A DNA stretch of 64,000 bases from AWTP1-13 sp963840075 (GTDB lineage Bacteria; Pseudomonadota; Alphaproteobacteria; Rhizobiales; Hyphomicrobiaceae). The stretch is from the NCBI GenBank assembly GCA_963840075.1, contig CAWIXS010000027.1, positions 131,737 to 195,736 of the forward strand. The letters are read 5' to 3'. Each line of letters starts with the position of its first letter. The first letter of the stretch is position 1. Under the pieces are notes generated by a model, which had not been told where the DNA came from, ran no database searches, and was given only the letters and a program-made list of their open reading frames with translations. A program made the translations under genes and the position numbers. Below, piece by piece: positions 37,601 through 46,248 of the stretch.

Positions 37601-38190
37601 CGGCAGCGACGGCCACAATCAGGCCTTCCTGGTGCTCGGTCGCGTCGATGTGGCGGGTGCCGAAGAGGACGGCGAAAGCCGCCATGATGAGCGCGACGAT
37701 CAAAGCCGTGTCGGTCTGCAGATCGAACAGCCTGCAGCTGCGGCGCGCCCAGCAGCGTTGTCACCGAGAGGGCGACGGCTTTCAGCTGCAGGGCGATATA
37801 CGGAAGCGTGCCGGCGACGGCGATGATCGTGACGATCGCGCCGACGGCCTGGCTCTTGCCGTAGCGCGCGGCCAGAAAGTCGGCGACCGAGGTGATGTTC
37901 TGGCTCTTGGCCACCCGCACGATGCGCAGGAGGAAGCGCCAGCCGAAGACGAACAGGAGAACCGGGCCCAGGTAGACGGCGAAGAAGTCGTAGCCGGTCG
38001 TGGCGGAGAAGCCGACGCTGCCGAAGAACGTCCAGGAGGTGCAGTAGACGGCCAGCGAGAGGGCGTAGACCACAGGTCTGCCGCCGCTGCCCTTGCGGGA
38101 GCGGAAGTTGCGGTCGGCGTACCAGGCGAGAGCGAACAGGCCGCTCACGTAGCCGAGCGCAAGCGCTATGACGGTCCAGCCCTCGATCAT
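34664..38190 (-). pseudogene. crbS: CrbS-like hybrid sensor kinase (SSS + PAS + HisKA + REC), two frameshifts
   Basis: Three overlapping frames make one ~1175-codon gene reading leftward from the ATG at 38190. The N-terminal half is an SSS transporter-like domain (MIEGWTVIALALGYVSG... ; SVFGGIGGFIERTAKS; FAPAFFGGLMWRNATARGA). A PAS segment follows (RHGLSVFDKDMRLICWNRQF), then a coiled coil, a HisKA domain with the phospho-His in AASHDVLQPLNAARLY, an ATPase with GLGLGLAIVERI, and a C-terminal receiver (IDNDPDVLNALRVLL; ILADYHLDGGTG). The frame breaks near 37735-37750 (after GAPQLQ) and near 37262 (LPEG should run into FSADMYVLGLP). All kinase parts are intact downstream of both breaks. Confidence 0.82.
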
Positions 38191-38388
38191 GGCTCCCCTG
38201 CCGCGGCGTGCGAAAGCGTCAATCGTTCAACGACTTGCACCGCCGGCGATGCTAGTGTGGGAGTTTGCCCCATGGCGGCTGCCGTGTCCAATACCGCGTG
38301 CTGCCGATTGCCATTCGCTAAGGTTCCGGCTTGCCGACGGAAATTAGCGGTGCGGGACATCTTCCAGCGAGAGAGGAGAGAGAGAGCG

Positions 38389-38793
38389 ATGGGCATTCTG
38401 AACGAGTTCAAGGAATTCGCGCTCCGAGGCAACGTGGTCGACATGGCGGTTGGCATCATCATCGGCGGCGCGTTCGGCACCATCGTGCAGTCGCTCGTGA
38501 AGGACGTGATCATGCCGCCGATCGGCCTGCTGCTGGGGGGCGTCGACTTCTCGGACATCAGAATTCCCCTCCGGGCCGCGTCGGCCGGGGCGGAGGCGGT
38601 GACCATGAACATCGGTGCCTTCCTCAACAACGTCATCAGCTTTCTCATTGTCGCCTCGGCGGTGTTCATGCTGGTGAAGGCGATCAACGAGCTGCGCAAG
38701 CGCATGGAGACGCAGGCACCGAAGACGCCCCCGGCACCGCCGCAGAGCGAGGTGTATCTCAAGGAGATCCGCGATGCGTTGGTGAACAGGTAG
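38389..38793 (+). CDS. mscL: large-conductance mechanosensitive channel
   Basis: 134 residues. MGILNEFKEFALRGNVVDMAVGIIIGGAFGTIV gives the amphipathic N-terminal helix and the pore-lining first membrane segment; VIMPPIGLLLGG leads into the periplasmic loop, the second membrane segment is FLNNVISFLIVASAVFMLV, and a charged C-terminal helix ends YLKEIRDALVNR. The pentamer opens under high membrane tension to release solutes in osmotic downshock. A long purine-rich ribosome site (GAGAGGAGAG) lies before the ATG at 38389. The 198-base spacer upstream is divergent from crbS. Confidence 0.97.
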   Translation: MGILNEFKEFALRGNVVDMAVGIIIGGAFGTIVQSLVKDVIMPPIGLLLGGVDFSDIRIPLRAASAGAEAVTMNIGAFLNNVISFLIVASAVFMLVKAINELRKRMETQAPKTPPAPPQSEVYLKEIRDALVNR

Positions 38794-38892
38794 CCCTCGA
38801 GCCTCGAGGACCGCGAGGGCCGCCGCAGCCCTGCATCACAGCTTCGGGCTCGCGGCCTTCGCACCGCCGCGCGGGGGAGCGCGGCCGGCGCA

Positions 38893-39876
38893 TTACGAGC
38901 AGCTGCCGCCGCCGAGCACGCAGAACTTGGCGCAATGGGGGTGGCACAGCTTCACCGCGCCGGCGTGGAACATGCCCCCGTCGGCCCTGCCCGCCTCGGC
39001 CAGCGTCGATCCCATATCGAACTGCCGGTCGTACGGGATGAGCGTGCACGGGACCACGCTTGCCCGCGCCGCCCCCTTGCGCTTGAGCACCATGCGGCTC
39101 GACGCACACATCAAGTCGCCCGGGCTCTTGTGCAGGATGGCCCAGCAGCGCGTCGTGATCTCCGGCACGTCGTGGCTGCCGTCCATCTCCGGCAGCAGCA
39201 TCAGCTGCGCCGGATCTGCCGCATCGATGCTCCAGCCGTGGCGGGAGACGAGGCGCGCGTAGCCGCGCCGTGCCTCCTCCTCGCCCTCGTCCCAGCACGT
39301 GCGGCCGGCAATGGCCGCTCTGAAACCGTTGCGGCAGAGCCAGTCGAGGCCGGCGACAGCCTTGGTCCAGGTCCGCGGTCCTCGTTCGGCTTCGTGCAGC
39401 GCCGCGCCGTGGTGATCGAGGCTCACGCGCAGCGTCAGCTGCCCGCCGAAGCGCCGGTTGAGGTCGATGAGCCCGGTCTTGATCTTGGGGCGCTGCATCG
39501 GCTGCATGGCATTGGTCAGCACCAACACCTCGAAGCCACGCGTCAGCGCGTCCTCCACGAGGCCCAACATCTGCGGGTTCATGAACGGCTCACCACCCGT
39601 GAAGCCGATCTCGCGGGTACCCAGGCCCAGGTCCCGGATCTCGTCGTAGAAGGCGCTGGCTTCGTCCCGGGTGATGTAGGCGAGCCGGTCGTTGTCGAGG
39701 CTCGATTCGATGTAGCAGTTCTGGCAGGTGATGTTGCAAAGCGTGCCGGTGTTGATCCACAGCGTCTCGAGCCGCTCCAGAGCAACTGTTGCGCGGCGCT
39801 CGTGTGCAGCAGTCCAGTCCGGATGCTCGAACTTCTGCAGCGTCTGTTCCGGCGGCAGGCTCACGTCCAGGCTCAC
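38893..39876 (-). CDS. radical SAM protein with extra C-terminal cysteines
   Basis: 327 residues from the GTG at 39876 (GAGG 6 bases upstream); the frame is open to 40014 but that part lacks family features. The cluster motif is C47-x3-C51-x2-C54 (CNITCQNC), followed by the SAM-binding GFTGGEPFMNPQML. The C-terminal part has VVPCTLIPYD, CHPHCAKFC and a final GGGSC, a set of cysteines suggesting an auxiliary Fe-S cluster as in SPASM/twitch proteins. The gene follows a cupin-type oxygenase by ~150 bases on the same strand. The reaction is unknown; peptide or protein modification is plausible from the architecture alone. Confidence 0.85.
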   Translation of the reverse strand: MSLDVSLPPEQTLQKFEHPDWTAAHERRATVALERLETLWINTGTLCNITCQNCYIESSLDNDRLAYITRDEASAFYDEIRDLGLGTREIGFTGGEPFMNPQMLGLVEDALTRGFEVLVLTNAMQPMQRPKIKTGLIDLNRRFGGQLTLRVSLDHHGAALHEAERGPRTWTKAVAGLDWLCRNGFRAAIAGRTCWDEGEEEARRGYARLVSRHGWSIDAADPAQLMLLPEMDGSHDVPEITTRCWAILHKSPGDLMCASSRMVLKRKGAARASVVPCTLIPYDRQFDMGSTLAEAGRADGGMFHAGAVKLCHPHCAKFCVLGGGSCS

Positions 39877-40027
39877 TTGGCCTCGCCCGATGTCATCGTG
39901 CGCATAGGTGCAGCTCGGGGACCCCCCAACCCGAGGCTGGTAGCACAGCCACCAGCTGCGAACGTACTCAAATCGAGTTTTTCGCGACAGCGCTGGCTTG
40001 CTGCCGGATTGCATCCGGGCCGTCCGG

Positions 40028-41299
40028 CTATTGAGCCGCTGCGCTCGCCCCGCTTGCAGCCGGGGCCAAAGTGGCGGGAGCCCTCGGGTGCATGCCGTTG
40101 CGTGCGGCCACGCTCGCTCTCTCGAGCATCCCCTCCTTGATGAAACGACGCACCAGGACGATCTTGCCGGCCTCGTCGAGCCCTCCGGGCAGATCGGAGA
40201 CCGAGAATGGCTCCCCGCTCAACGCGAGCTGCACCGCCTCGCGTGTGAACGAGGGCAGGGTGATCTGAGTCGATCCGAACAGTATGACAAGCTTGTCGCC
40301 CTCCTCGTGCAGCAGGTGAACGAGATGGGGTCTGGCAACGAGCCGGCTGTCGGCCGCGACTTGCGGGGCACTGTCCAGCTCCTGCAGGCACCCCTGGAAA
40401 GCAGGCCGGCGCGAGGTCACGAAGCTTTCCGTGAACCGCTCGAGGATCGGGGCGAGCCTGGCGTTGCGCGCGAACGTCTCGACCAGAGCGGCGAACGTCG
40501 CCTCCGCTTGGCGCATGTCGAAGCCCGGATTGGCGAAGCCGATCGGCAGATGGGAGCGAAAGGCAGGGGACGCCAGGCACGCCTCCGAGATCGCCTCGAT
40601 CATGACATCGGCCCAGGTCCGGCCCATCAGGCCCAGCGTGATGTGCAGCGATACCTCGTCGGTCGAGCGCGCCGCGTGGAGGACCCCGCGCGGACAATAG
40701 AGCACATCGCCCGCATTGATCGTCAGCTCCTCCGTCACGGGGCCCGGGATGTGCGTCTCGGGCTCGAAACCCTGCCCCTGCAGGGGCAGCACGACCCCTG
40801 TCGTCTCACCGTTCTCATAGAGGGTCCAGTGCTTCGATCCGGCCACCTGCAGGGCGAACACGTCGTGGGTGTCGTAGTGGGTCTTGAAGCCCTGCGCGTT
40901 GCGCGGGGAGAGATAGATGTTGGTCTGGAAGTGGCTGCTGAAGGTCCGCTCCACGGAGCGGCAGAGAGCGGCAAGCTCCGGGATGCGGTCGTGCAGCTGG
41001 CTCAGCGATAGGGTGGAGCCGGAGTCGAACAACTGGTAGGCGCGCGGAAGGTCGAGCCGTCCGCCGGCGTCGGGAAAGGAGTAGTCCTCGGGCTTCAACT
41101 CGCGCGCTGCGTCGACCAGGAACACGTCGGGATGGACGGGCACCGTGCCGGCGAGGTAGCGGTCGATGGCCTCGACGCTGAGCAGCGAGGCGAACTTCTC
41201 CGGGTGCTTCCCCCGGATCAGCAGCGGCTTGCGCTCGTAGTACTCCTTGAAGAAGGTCTCGGGCGTAATGGGATCAATCAGCCATTCGAAAGACAACAT
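40028..41299 (-). CDS. JmjC/cupin-type 2-oxoglutarate oxygenase-like protein
   Basis: 423 residues. The jelly-roll core has a metal facial triad: H141-Y-D143 in HYDTHDVFALQ and H208 in PRGVLHAA. The surrounding text (FFKEYYERKPLLIRG, NIYLSP, VAGSKHW, GDVLYCPRG) is that of the cupin_4 family, which includes the ribosomal oxygenases RoxA/YcfD, NO66 and MINA53 that hydroxylate ribosomal proteins with Fe(II) and 2-oxoglutarate. The C-terminal ~180 residues resemble the winged-helix and dimer part of those enzymes. The ATG at 41299 follows GGGGAAGGA. The radical SAM gene lies downstream in the same direction, so both could act on one substrate. Confidence 0.82.
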   Translation of the reverse strand: MLSFEWLIDPITPETFFKEYYERKPLLIRGKHPEKFASLLSVEAIDRYLAGTVPVHPDVFLVDAARELKPEDYSFPDAGGRLDLPRAYQLFDSGSTLSLSQLHDRIPELAALCRSVERTFSSHFQTNIYLSPRNAQGFKTHYDTHDVFALQVAGSKHWTLYENGETTGVVLPLQGQGFEPETHIPGPVTEELTINAGDVLYCPRGVLHAARSTDEVSLHITLGLMGRTWADVMIEAISEACLASPAFRSHLPIGFANPGFDMRQAEATFAALVETFARNARLAPILERFTESFVTSRRPAFQGCLQELDSAPQVAADSRLVARPHLVHLLHEEGDKLVILFGSTQITLPSFTREAVQLALSGEPFSVSDLPGGLDEAGKIVLVRRFIKEGMLERASVAARNGMHPRAPATLAPAASGASAAAQ

Positions 41300-41594
41300 A
41301 ATCCTTCCCCTCTCGCGGGACCTGGACCAACCCGCCAGTCGATTGCCACCGGGGCGGCCGCGCCTGGTGGCTTTCCCTCGCGCCCGTGGGCCCTCGCGCT
41401 GAGGCAGGCAATTGCCGAAAAAAGCGCCACGAGCGCGTGGCGACCGTAACAGTGGGAGGCAGGAAGTCAAGTACGCCCACCGGCGGTTCGGCACTACGAA
41501 AGCCTTGATGTAGCGGTGATTTCCTGCATTGCTCCGTGCGCACGCTAGACCTGCGGACGCAGAGCAGGCTCCGCTGGTGGAGCGATATCGGCAG

Positions 41595-42122
41595 CTACCC
41601 TTGGCGCGCGTTCTTGGCGCGGTCCCTGATTGGCTGGGCGTACTGCAGATCGAGGTCCCAGGGAAAGTTGATCCAGGTGTCCTGCGAGACCTCGGTCACG
41701 AAGGTATCGCACAGCGGAGCGCCAAGCGGCTTGGCGTACACGGTGGCAAAATGCGCGCCGGGCAGCATCTCGCGCACGGTCTTCGCGGTCTTGCCGGTGT
41801 CGGTGAGGTCGTCGATGATGAGGACACCCTCGCCGCTGCCGTTGCCGATGGCCTTGATCGCCGGCGCGATCGTCTTCAGCACCTCGATCTCGCCCGGGCT
41901 CTGCTGCTGAGGACCCTGATAGCTGGTCACGCAGACGGTCTCGACGAGGCGCACGTCGAGCTCGCGGGCGACGATTGCCGCCGGCACCAGTCCGCCCCTG
42001 GTGATGCAGACGATCGCTGCGAACGGCCCCTTGTCGGCGAGGCGCCAGGCGAGCGCGCGCGCGTCACGGTGGAACTGGTCCCAGGAGACGGGGAAGGACT
42101 TGGTGTATCCGGGCTGGGACAT
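41595..42122 (-). CDS. gpt: xanthine-guanine phosphoribosyltransferase
   Basis: 175 residues. The PRPP loop is VLIIDDLTDTGKT, preceded by IVCITRGGLVPAAIVAREL and followed by FPWDLDLQYAQPIRD near the C-terminus, which identifies xanthine/guanine PRTases. It salvages xanthine and guanine to XMP and GMP with PRPP. An ATG at 42122 starts the protein MSQPGYTKSFPVSWDQFHRDA. It is single, convergent with nothing, and divergent from the cytochrome-like gene to its right. Confidence 0.95.
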   Translation of the reverse strand: MSQPGYTKSFPVSWDQFHRDARALAWRLADKGPFAAIVCITRGGLVPAAIVARELDVRLVETVCVTSYQGPQQQSPGEIEVLKTIAPAIKAIGNGSGEGVLIIDDLTDTGKTAKTVREMLPGAHFATVYAKPLGAPLCDTFVTEVSQDTWINFPWDLDLQYAQPIRDRAKNARQG

Positions 42123-42305
42123 GCACGGTCTCCTCGTTCTGCCGACGCTGCGTCAGGCATGGCTGCTTTCCCAGCCGCAAGTCAATCCAGGGGGAATGCG
42201 CGCCATCCTGCCGGATACGCAGGCAACTCCCTGCCTGCAATACGGGCGAATCGTTGTGGTCGACAAAAAGCACTTTCCCAATAGGCATCGGGCGCCGATA
42301 AACTA

Positions 42306-42842
42306 TTGCCGCCGCGATCACGAGGGCCTGGTTGCAATGTCGCAGGGCCCTCGGGACTCGCCGGATTTAGCGCTTTTCGGGGCATCAAGGGAGATCGATG
42401 CAATGACCAGCCATTCGGGCCCGCGCCATCTGGCGTTCAATGTGCGCCACCAGGGGCGACCGAGTGGACCTGGGCGGCTGCGGCGGCGTGCGGGCTCGCC
42501 ATCGTGTGGCTCTCGACCCTGGGGCCGGCGCAGGCCGGCGGGTCGGGGAGCAAGCGGGCGGAGGCAGCGTTGGCGACGCCGCCGACATTTCAGCAGGTGG
42601 AGGAGATCGTCATCGGCCGCTGCAGCATGTGCCATGCGGCGGAGCCGGTATGGCTCGGCATCGCGCGGGCGCCGAGGGGCGTGAAGCTCGACACGCCGGA
42701 GCGGATTGCGGCGCACGCCCGGGAGATCGTCGTCAGCGCCGCGTGGAGCAGCGCCATGCCGCCGTCCAACGTCACGGCGATGACGGAGGAGGAGCGCGCC
42801 ACGCTTGCGGCTTGGTGGCGTTCGGAGCGTGCCACGCGTTAG
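42306..42842 (+). CDS. orphan PuuD-type cytochrome c domain protein, start uncertain
   Basis: The last ~140 codons are clear: a membrane or signal segment (WAAAAACGLAIVWLSTLGPAQA), then a monohaem cytochrome c with CSMCH as haem site and AMPPSNVTAM supplying the Met ligand. Sequence such as EPVWLGIARAPRGVKLDTPERI matches the cytochrome domain at the C-terminus of the membrane urate oxidase PuuD. The ~300-residue membrane part of PuuD is missing, so this is either a split-off electron-transfer protein or a remnant. The N-terminal ~40 codons before the hydrophobic segment lack family features, so the true start is unknown. Confidence 0.65.
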   Translation: MPPRSRGPGCNVAGPSGLAGFSAFRGIKGDRCNDQPFGPAPSGVQCAPPGATEWTWAAAAACGLAIVWLSTLGPAQAGGSGSKRAEAALATPPTFQQVEEIVIGRCSMCHAAEPVWLGIARAPRGVKLDTPERIAAHAREIVVSAAWSSAMPPSNVTAMTEEERATLAAWWRSERATR

Positions 42843-42861
42843 ATACGGCCGCGACCTGATT

Positions 42862-42911
42862 CCCCTCCCCATCATGCCGAAGGCATGTCTTCGACATGAC
42901 GCGGGGAGGGG
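42862..42911. repeat. palindromic repeat family E, copy 1
   Basis: The outer stem is CCCCTCCCC (42862-42870) with GGGGAGGGG (42903-42911). Inside, CATG occurs three times and builds two alternative hairpins: CATGCC-GAA-GGCATG (42873-42887) and CATGTC-TTC-GACATG (42884-42898). In the second copy (60111-60160) every CATG is CGCG, keeping both hairpins. It lies between the convergent cytochrome and monooxygenase genes. Confidence 0.8.
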
Positions 42912-42937
42912 TCAGGGGTGGGGGGAACCCCGACGTT

Positions 42938-43282
42938 TCATTCCGCCGCGGGGCGGCGCACGGCGCCGTCGGCGGTGACCTCCTGGATCGTCTGGAAGCC
43001 TTCGAACTCGGGGTGGCCCAGCGTGGTGGGCTTGCTGCCGCCGGCCCTGGCGTGCGCCTTGCGAAAGGCCTCCGACTTGGTCCAACCCTCGAAGTCGGCG
43101 TAGGAGGCCCACATGGTGTGCGAGGCGTAAAGCACGTGGTCCTCGCGCTCCGGCCCCTTGAGCAGATGGAAGGCCAGGAAGCCCGGTACCTCGTGCAGAT
43201 GGCTCTCGCGGTTGAGCCAGGCGTTCTCGAACTCCGCCGTGGCGTCCTTCAGGACCTTGAACCGGTTCATGGCAATGAACAT
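42938..43282 (-). CDS. antibiotic biosynthesis monooxygenase (ABM) fold protein, IsdG/HmoA-like
   Basis: 114 residues of a dimeric alpha-beta barrel. The start FIAMNRFKVLKDATAEFENAWLNRESHL and PGFLAFHLLKG match haem-degrading monooxygenases, and the putative catalytic N-W-H set is present: the Asn in MNRF, the Trp in GWTKSEAF and the His in RKAH. If active on haem it would open the ring and release iron. The ATG at 43282 has GGAG 9 bases upstream. Role inferred from the triad; no haem-uptake genes are adjacent. Confidence 0.82.
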   Translation of the reverse strand: MFIAMNRFKVLKDATAEFENAWLNRESHLHEVPGFLAFHLLKGPEREDHVLYASHTMWASYADFEGWTKSEAFRKAHARAGGSKPTTLGHPEFEGFQTIQEVTADGAVRRPAAE

Positions 43283-43491
43283 GCGTGTCTCCAGGGATCA
43301 GGGATTGGGCTTCAGGAGCCACTACCACGTTCCGCGCGGCTCTGAGACCTCTCAATGCCACCGCTGAAACCAAATCCCCGATCCCTGATCCCTGGATTTG
43401 CCGAATCCCCGCTGGCGGGCCATCTAATGTTGGCGCTCGCTGGGCAGTGTGCCCGCCCGGGGGGGCGCCGCGAGATGAAGGTGGACGCGAG

Positions 43492-44670
43492 ATGAGCGAC
43501 GCTGCCACGACCGACGCAGTTGCCGAAAGGGCGCGCACTCTGGCGCCGCTGGTGTGGCTCGTCGGCAAGGTGCAGAGCGGCAAGACCTCCATCATCCGTA
43601 CCCTCACGGGGGCAAGCGACGCCGAGATCGGCGCCGGCTTTCGCGCCTGCACCCGGACCGCGCGCATCTTCGACTTTCCCGCCGAGGCGCCGATCATCCG
43701 CTTCCTCGACACCCGCGGCCTGGGCGAGGCGGCCTACGATCCGGCGGAGGACATCGCCTTCTGCGAGGATCGTGCGCACCTGATCCTCGCCGTCGCCAAG
43801 GCGCTCGATGCCGAGCAGGGCGCGGTGGTCGAGGCGGTGCGCGCCGCGCGCCGGCGGCACCCGGATTGGCCCGTGGTCGTGGCCCAGACCTGCCTGCACG
43901 AGGGATACGCGCGAGGCCAGGGCCACATCCTGCCCTATCCGTACTCGGATGGCGCCGCCGGCGAGGCAGTGCCGGAGACAGTACCCGAGACGCTGGCGCG
44001 GGCGCTGGCGCACCAGCGGTCCCTGTTCGGAAACATTCCAGGCCGCGCGGCGCCGACCTTCGCGGCCATCGACTTCACCCAGCCGGGCGATGGCCTCGAC
44101 CCTGTCGATTATGGACGCGAGGAGCTGATCGCGGCGCTCGTGGCGGCAGCTCCGGCGGCAGTCAAGGTTGCTTTGAGGGAGCTACCGGGCGCAGGGGCCC
44201 AGGCCGACAAGCGCTCGGTCAATGCGCACATCCTGGGGTATGCCCTGGCCGCCGGCGCCAGCGACGCCATTCCCGTGGCCGGCGTGGTGACGGTGCCGGT
44301 GCTGCAGGCTGCGATGCTGCGCCAGGTGGCGCAGCTGCACGGCATGCCCTGGGACCGCCGCGGCTACACCGAGTTCCTCGCCGCTCTCGGCGCAGGCACG
44401 CTGCTGCGGACCGCCTCCACGTTCGGCATCAGGCAGCTCGTGAAGCTGGTTCCCGTCTACGGCCAGACCGTCGGCGCGGCCACCGCCGCGGCGTCGAGCT
44501 TCGCGGCGACCTATGCCATCGGCAAGGCCGCGAGCTACTACCTGACGCAGCGCCAGCGCGGCCGGCATGCCGAGGACGTGGCCGCGGTCTATCGCGAGGC
44601 GTTGCGCGGCGCGTTCGGCATGGCCGGGGAGCGCGCGCGAGAGGCGCCTCGAGCGAGGGGACAGCCGTGA
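43492..44670 (+). CDS. GTPase with C-terminal DUF697-like domain
   Basis: 392 residues. The G1 loop is GKVQSGKTS at residues 25-33 and the G3 block is DTRGLG; the G4 specificity motif is degenerate (AQTCLHE rather than NKxD). The C-terminal half (about 240-375) reads AIPVAGVVTVPVLQAAMLRQVAQLHGM ... VKLVPVYGQTVGAATAAAS, the DUF697/YcjF-type module with hydrophobic segments. Its last bases overlap the start of a second GTPase gene (GTGA), so the two are translationally coupled. Related proteins are poorly characterised; membrane stress or envelope roles have been proposed for the wider family. Confidence 0.8.
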   Translation: MSDAATTDAVAERARTLAPLVWLVGKVQSGKTSIIRTLTGASDAEIGAGFRACTRTARIFDFPAEAPIIRFLDTRGLGEAAYDPAEDIAFCEDRAHLILAVAKALDAEQGAVVEAVRAARRRHPDWPVVVAQTCLHEGYARGQGHILPYPYSDGAAGEAVPETVPETLARALAHQRSLFGNIPGRAAPTFAAIDFTQPGDGLDPVDYGREELIAALVAAAPAAVKVALRELPGAGAQADKRSVNAHILGYALAAGASDAIPVAGVVTVPVLQAAMLRQVAQLHGMPWDRRGYTEFLAALGAGTLLRTASTFGIRQLVKLVPVYGQTVGAATAAASSFAATYAIGKAASYYLTQRQRGRHAEDVAAVYREALRGAFGMAGERAREAPRARGQP

Positions 44671-46232
44671 GCGAACCGGGCAAGGCGAAACCGGTCCGCA
44701 AGAAGCCGGCGAGCGTGCTGCACATGATGCTGCTCGCCGCGGCGCTGCTGATCCCGGCGGCGAGCCTCATCCCGTTCGGAGGGTTGTGGCTGTGGCAGCA
44801 CGGCCTGATAATCTACTGGGCCCTGGCGAGCTGCCTCGTCGTCGGTGGCGGCTACCTTCTCTTGGGGCGTCTGCTCGCCCGTGCGGCGCGTGCCGAGGGA
44901 GCGCAGCCCGGCGAGATGGCCGAGCATGCCGGCGATCAGAGCTGGACGCCGCGCCAGGAGGAGGCCTGGCAGGATGTCGTGGCGCTGGCATCCGCCGTGG
45001 ACCCGCAGCGCCTGTCGAGCCGCGATGAGGCCCAGGGCCTGGCATTGGAGACCATCGAGCTGGTCGCCCGGCGCCTGCATCCGGAGCGCAGCGACCCGCT
45101 CCTGCAGTTCACGGTGCCGGAGGCGCTGGCGGTGATCGAGCGCGCCAGCAGCGGCATGCGCTCCTTCGTGGTGCGCAACTTTCCGTTCGGCGACCGCATC
45201 ACGGTGGCGCAGCTGATGTGGCTCTACCGCTGGCGCGGCGCGCTGCAGTACGCCGAGAAGGGCTTCGACCTGTGGCGCATCGTGCGGCTCCTGAACCCGC
45301 TGTCGGCCGCGACCCAGGAGGTGCGCGAGCGCCTGACGCGGCAGGTGCTCGATGTGGGCCGCCAGCACGTGGCGCAGCGCCTCGCCGACGCCTTCGTCAG
45401 GGAGGTCGGCCGTGCCGCCATCGACCTCTACGGCGGCAACCTGCGGGTCGAGGCCGAGGCGCTGGGCGCGCATGTCACCGCCGCCTCGCGCAGGGATCTC
45501 GCCGCCGCCGAGGCGAGGGAGGCCGAGCCGCTGCGCATCCTGGTGGCGGGGCAGACCGGCGCCGGCAAGTCGAGCCTCGTCAATGCGCTCGCCAACGCGG
45601 TGGAGGCCCAGGTCGACGCCCTGCCGGCCACCCAGAGCTTCACGGGCTACAAGCTCACTCACGAGGGCCTGCCGGCGGCGCTGCTGGTGGACAGCCCGGG
45701 CGTCGCGGGTGTCGCGGAGTTTCCGGCTTTGATCCGCAACGCCGCCAACGTCGACATGGTGCTGTGGGTGTGCTCCGCCAGCCGGGCTGCGCGCGAGATC
45801 GACCGGCAGGCGCTCGCCGCGATCCGCGAGCATTTCGCCGGCGAGCCCAACCGGCGCCGCCCGCCCATGCTGCTGGTGCTGACCCACATCGATGCTCTGC
45901 GCCCTTTCGACGAGTGGGACCCGCCCTACGACCTGGCGCAAGCCTCGCGCGCCAAGGCGCAGGCGATCCTGGGCGCCATGGAGGCCGCCGGGGCGGAGCT
46001 CGGCTTCGAGGCCGCGGAGATCGTGCCGGTGCGCGTCGACGCTGCGGCGGCGCCCTACAACATCGACGCGCTGTGGGCCAGGATCATGGAGCTGGTGCCC
46101 GACGCGCAGCGCGCCCGCCTGCTGCGCACGCTGAGCGACCTCAGGAGCGCGCCGGCGTGGTCGACGCTGTGGTCGCAGGCGGCCAACGCCGGCCGCGTCA
46201 TCAAGGACACCTTTCATCAAGCGCACTCCTGA
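44667..46232 (+). CDS. membrane-anchored Era-like GTPase
   Basis: 521 residues from a GTG that overlaps the stop of the preceding GTPase. Two membrane segments near the N-terminus (MMLLAAALLIPAASLIPFGGLWLW and IIYWALASCLVVGGGYLLLG) are followed by ~200 residues of helical sequence and a TrmE-Era-like G domain near the C-terminus: G1 GQTGAGKSS at about 295-303, G3 DSPGVAG and G4 THID. Unlike its partner it has all GTP-binding motifs. It ends at repeat D copy 2. The paired layout (degenerate G4 plus DUF697 protein, then a complete membrane GTPase) suggests a two-subunit membrane machine. Confidence 0.8.
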   Translation: MSEPGKAKPVRKKPASVLHMMLLAAALLIPAASLIPFGGLWLWQHGLIIYWALASCLVVGGGYLLLGRLLARAARAEGAQPGEMAEHAGDQSWTPRQEEAWQDVVALASAVDPQRLSSRDEAQGLALETIELVARRLHPERSDPLLQFTVPEALAVIERASSGMRSFVVRNFPFGDRITVAQLMWLYRWRGALQYAEKGFDLWRIVRLLNPLSAATQEVRERLTRQVLDVGRQHVAQRLADAFVREVGRAAIDLYGGNLRVEAEALGAHVTAASRRDLAAAEAREAEPLRILVAGQTGAGKSSLVNALANAVEAQVDALPATQSFTGYKLTHEGLPAALLVDSPGVAGVAEFPALIRNAANVDMVLWVCSASRAAREIDRQALAAIREHFAGEPNRRRPPMLLVLTHIDALRPFDEWDPPYDLAQASRAKAQAILGAMEAAGAELGFEAAEIVPVRVDAAAAPYNIDALWARIMELVPDAQRARLLRTLSDLRSAPAWSTLWSQAANAGRVIKDTFHQAHS

Positions 46233-46248
46233 GTCCTAGCGGGGTAGC

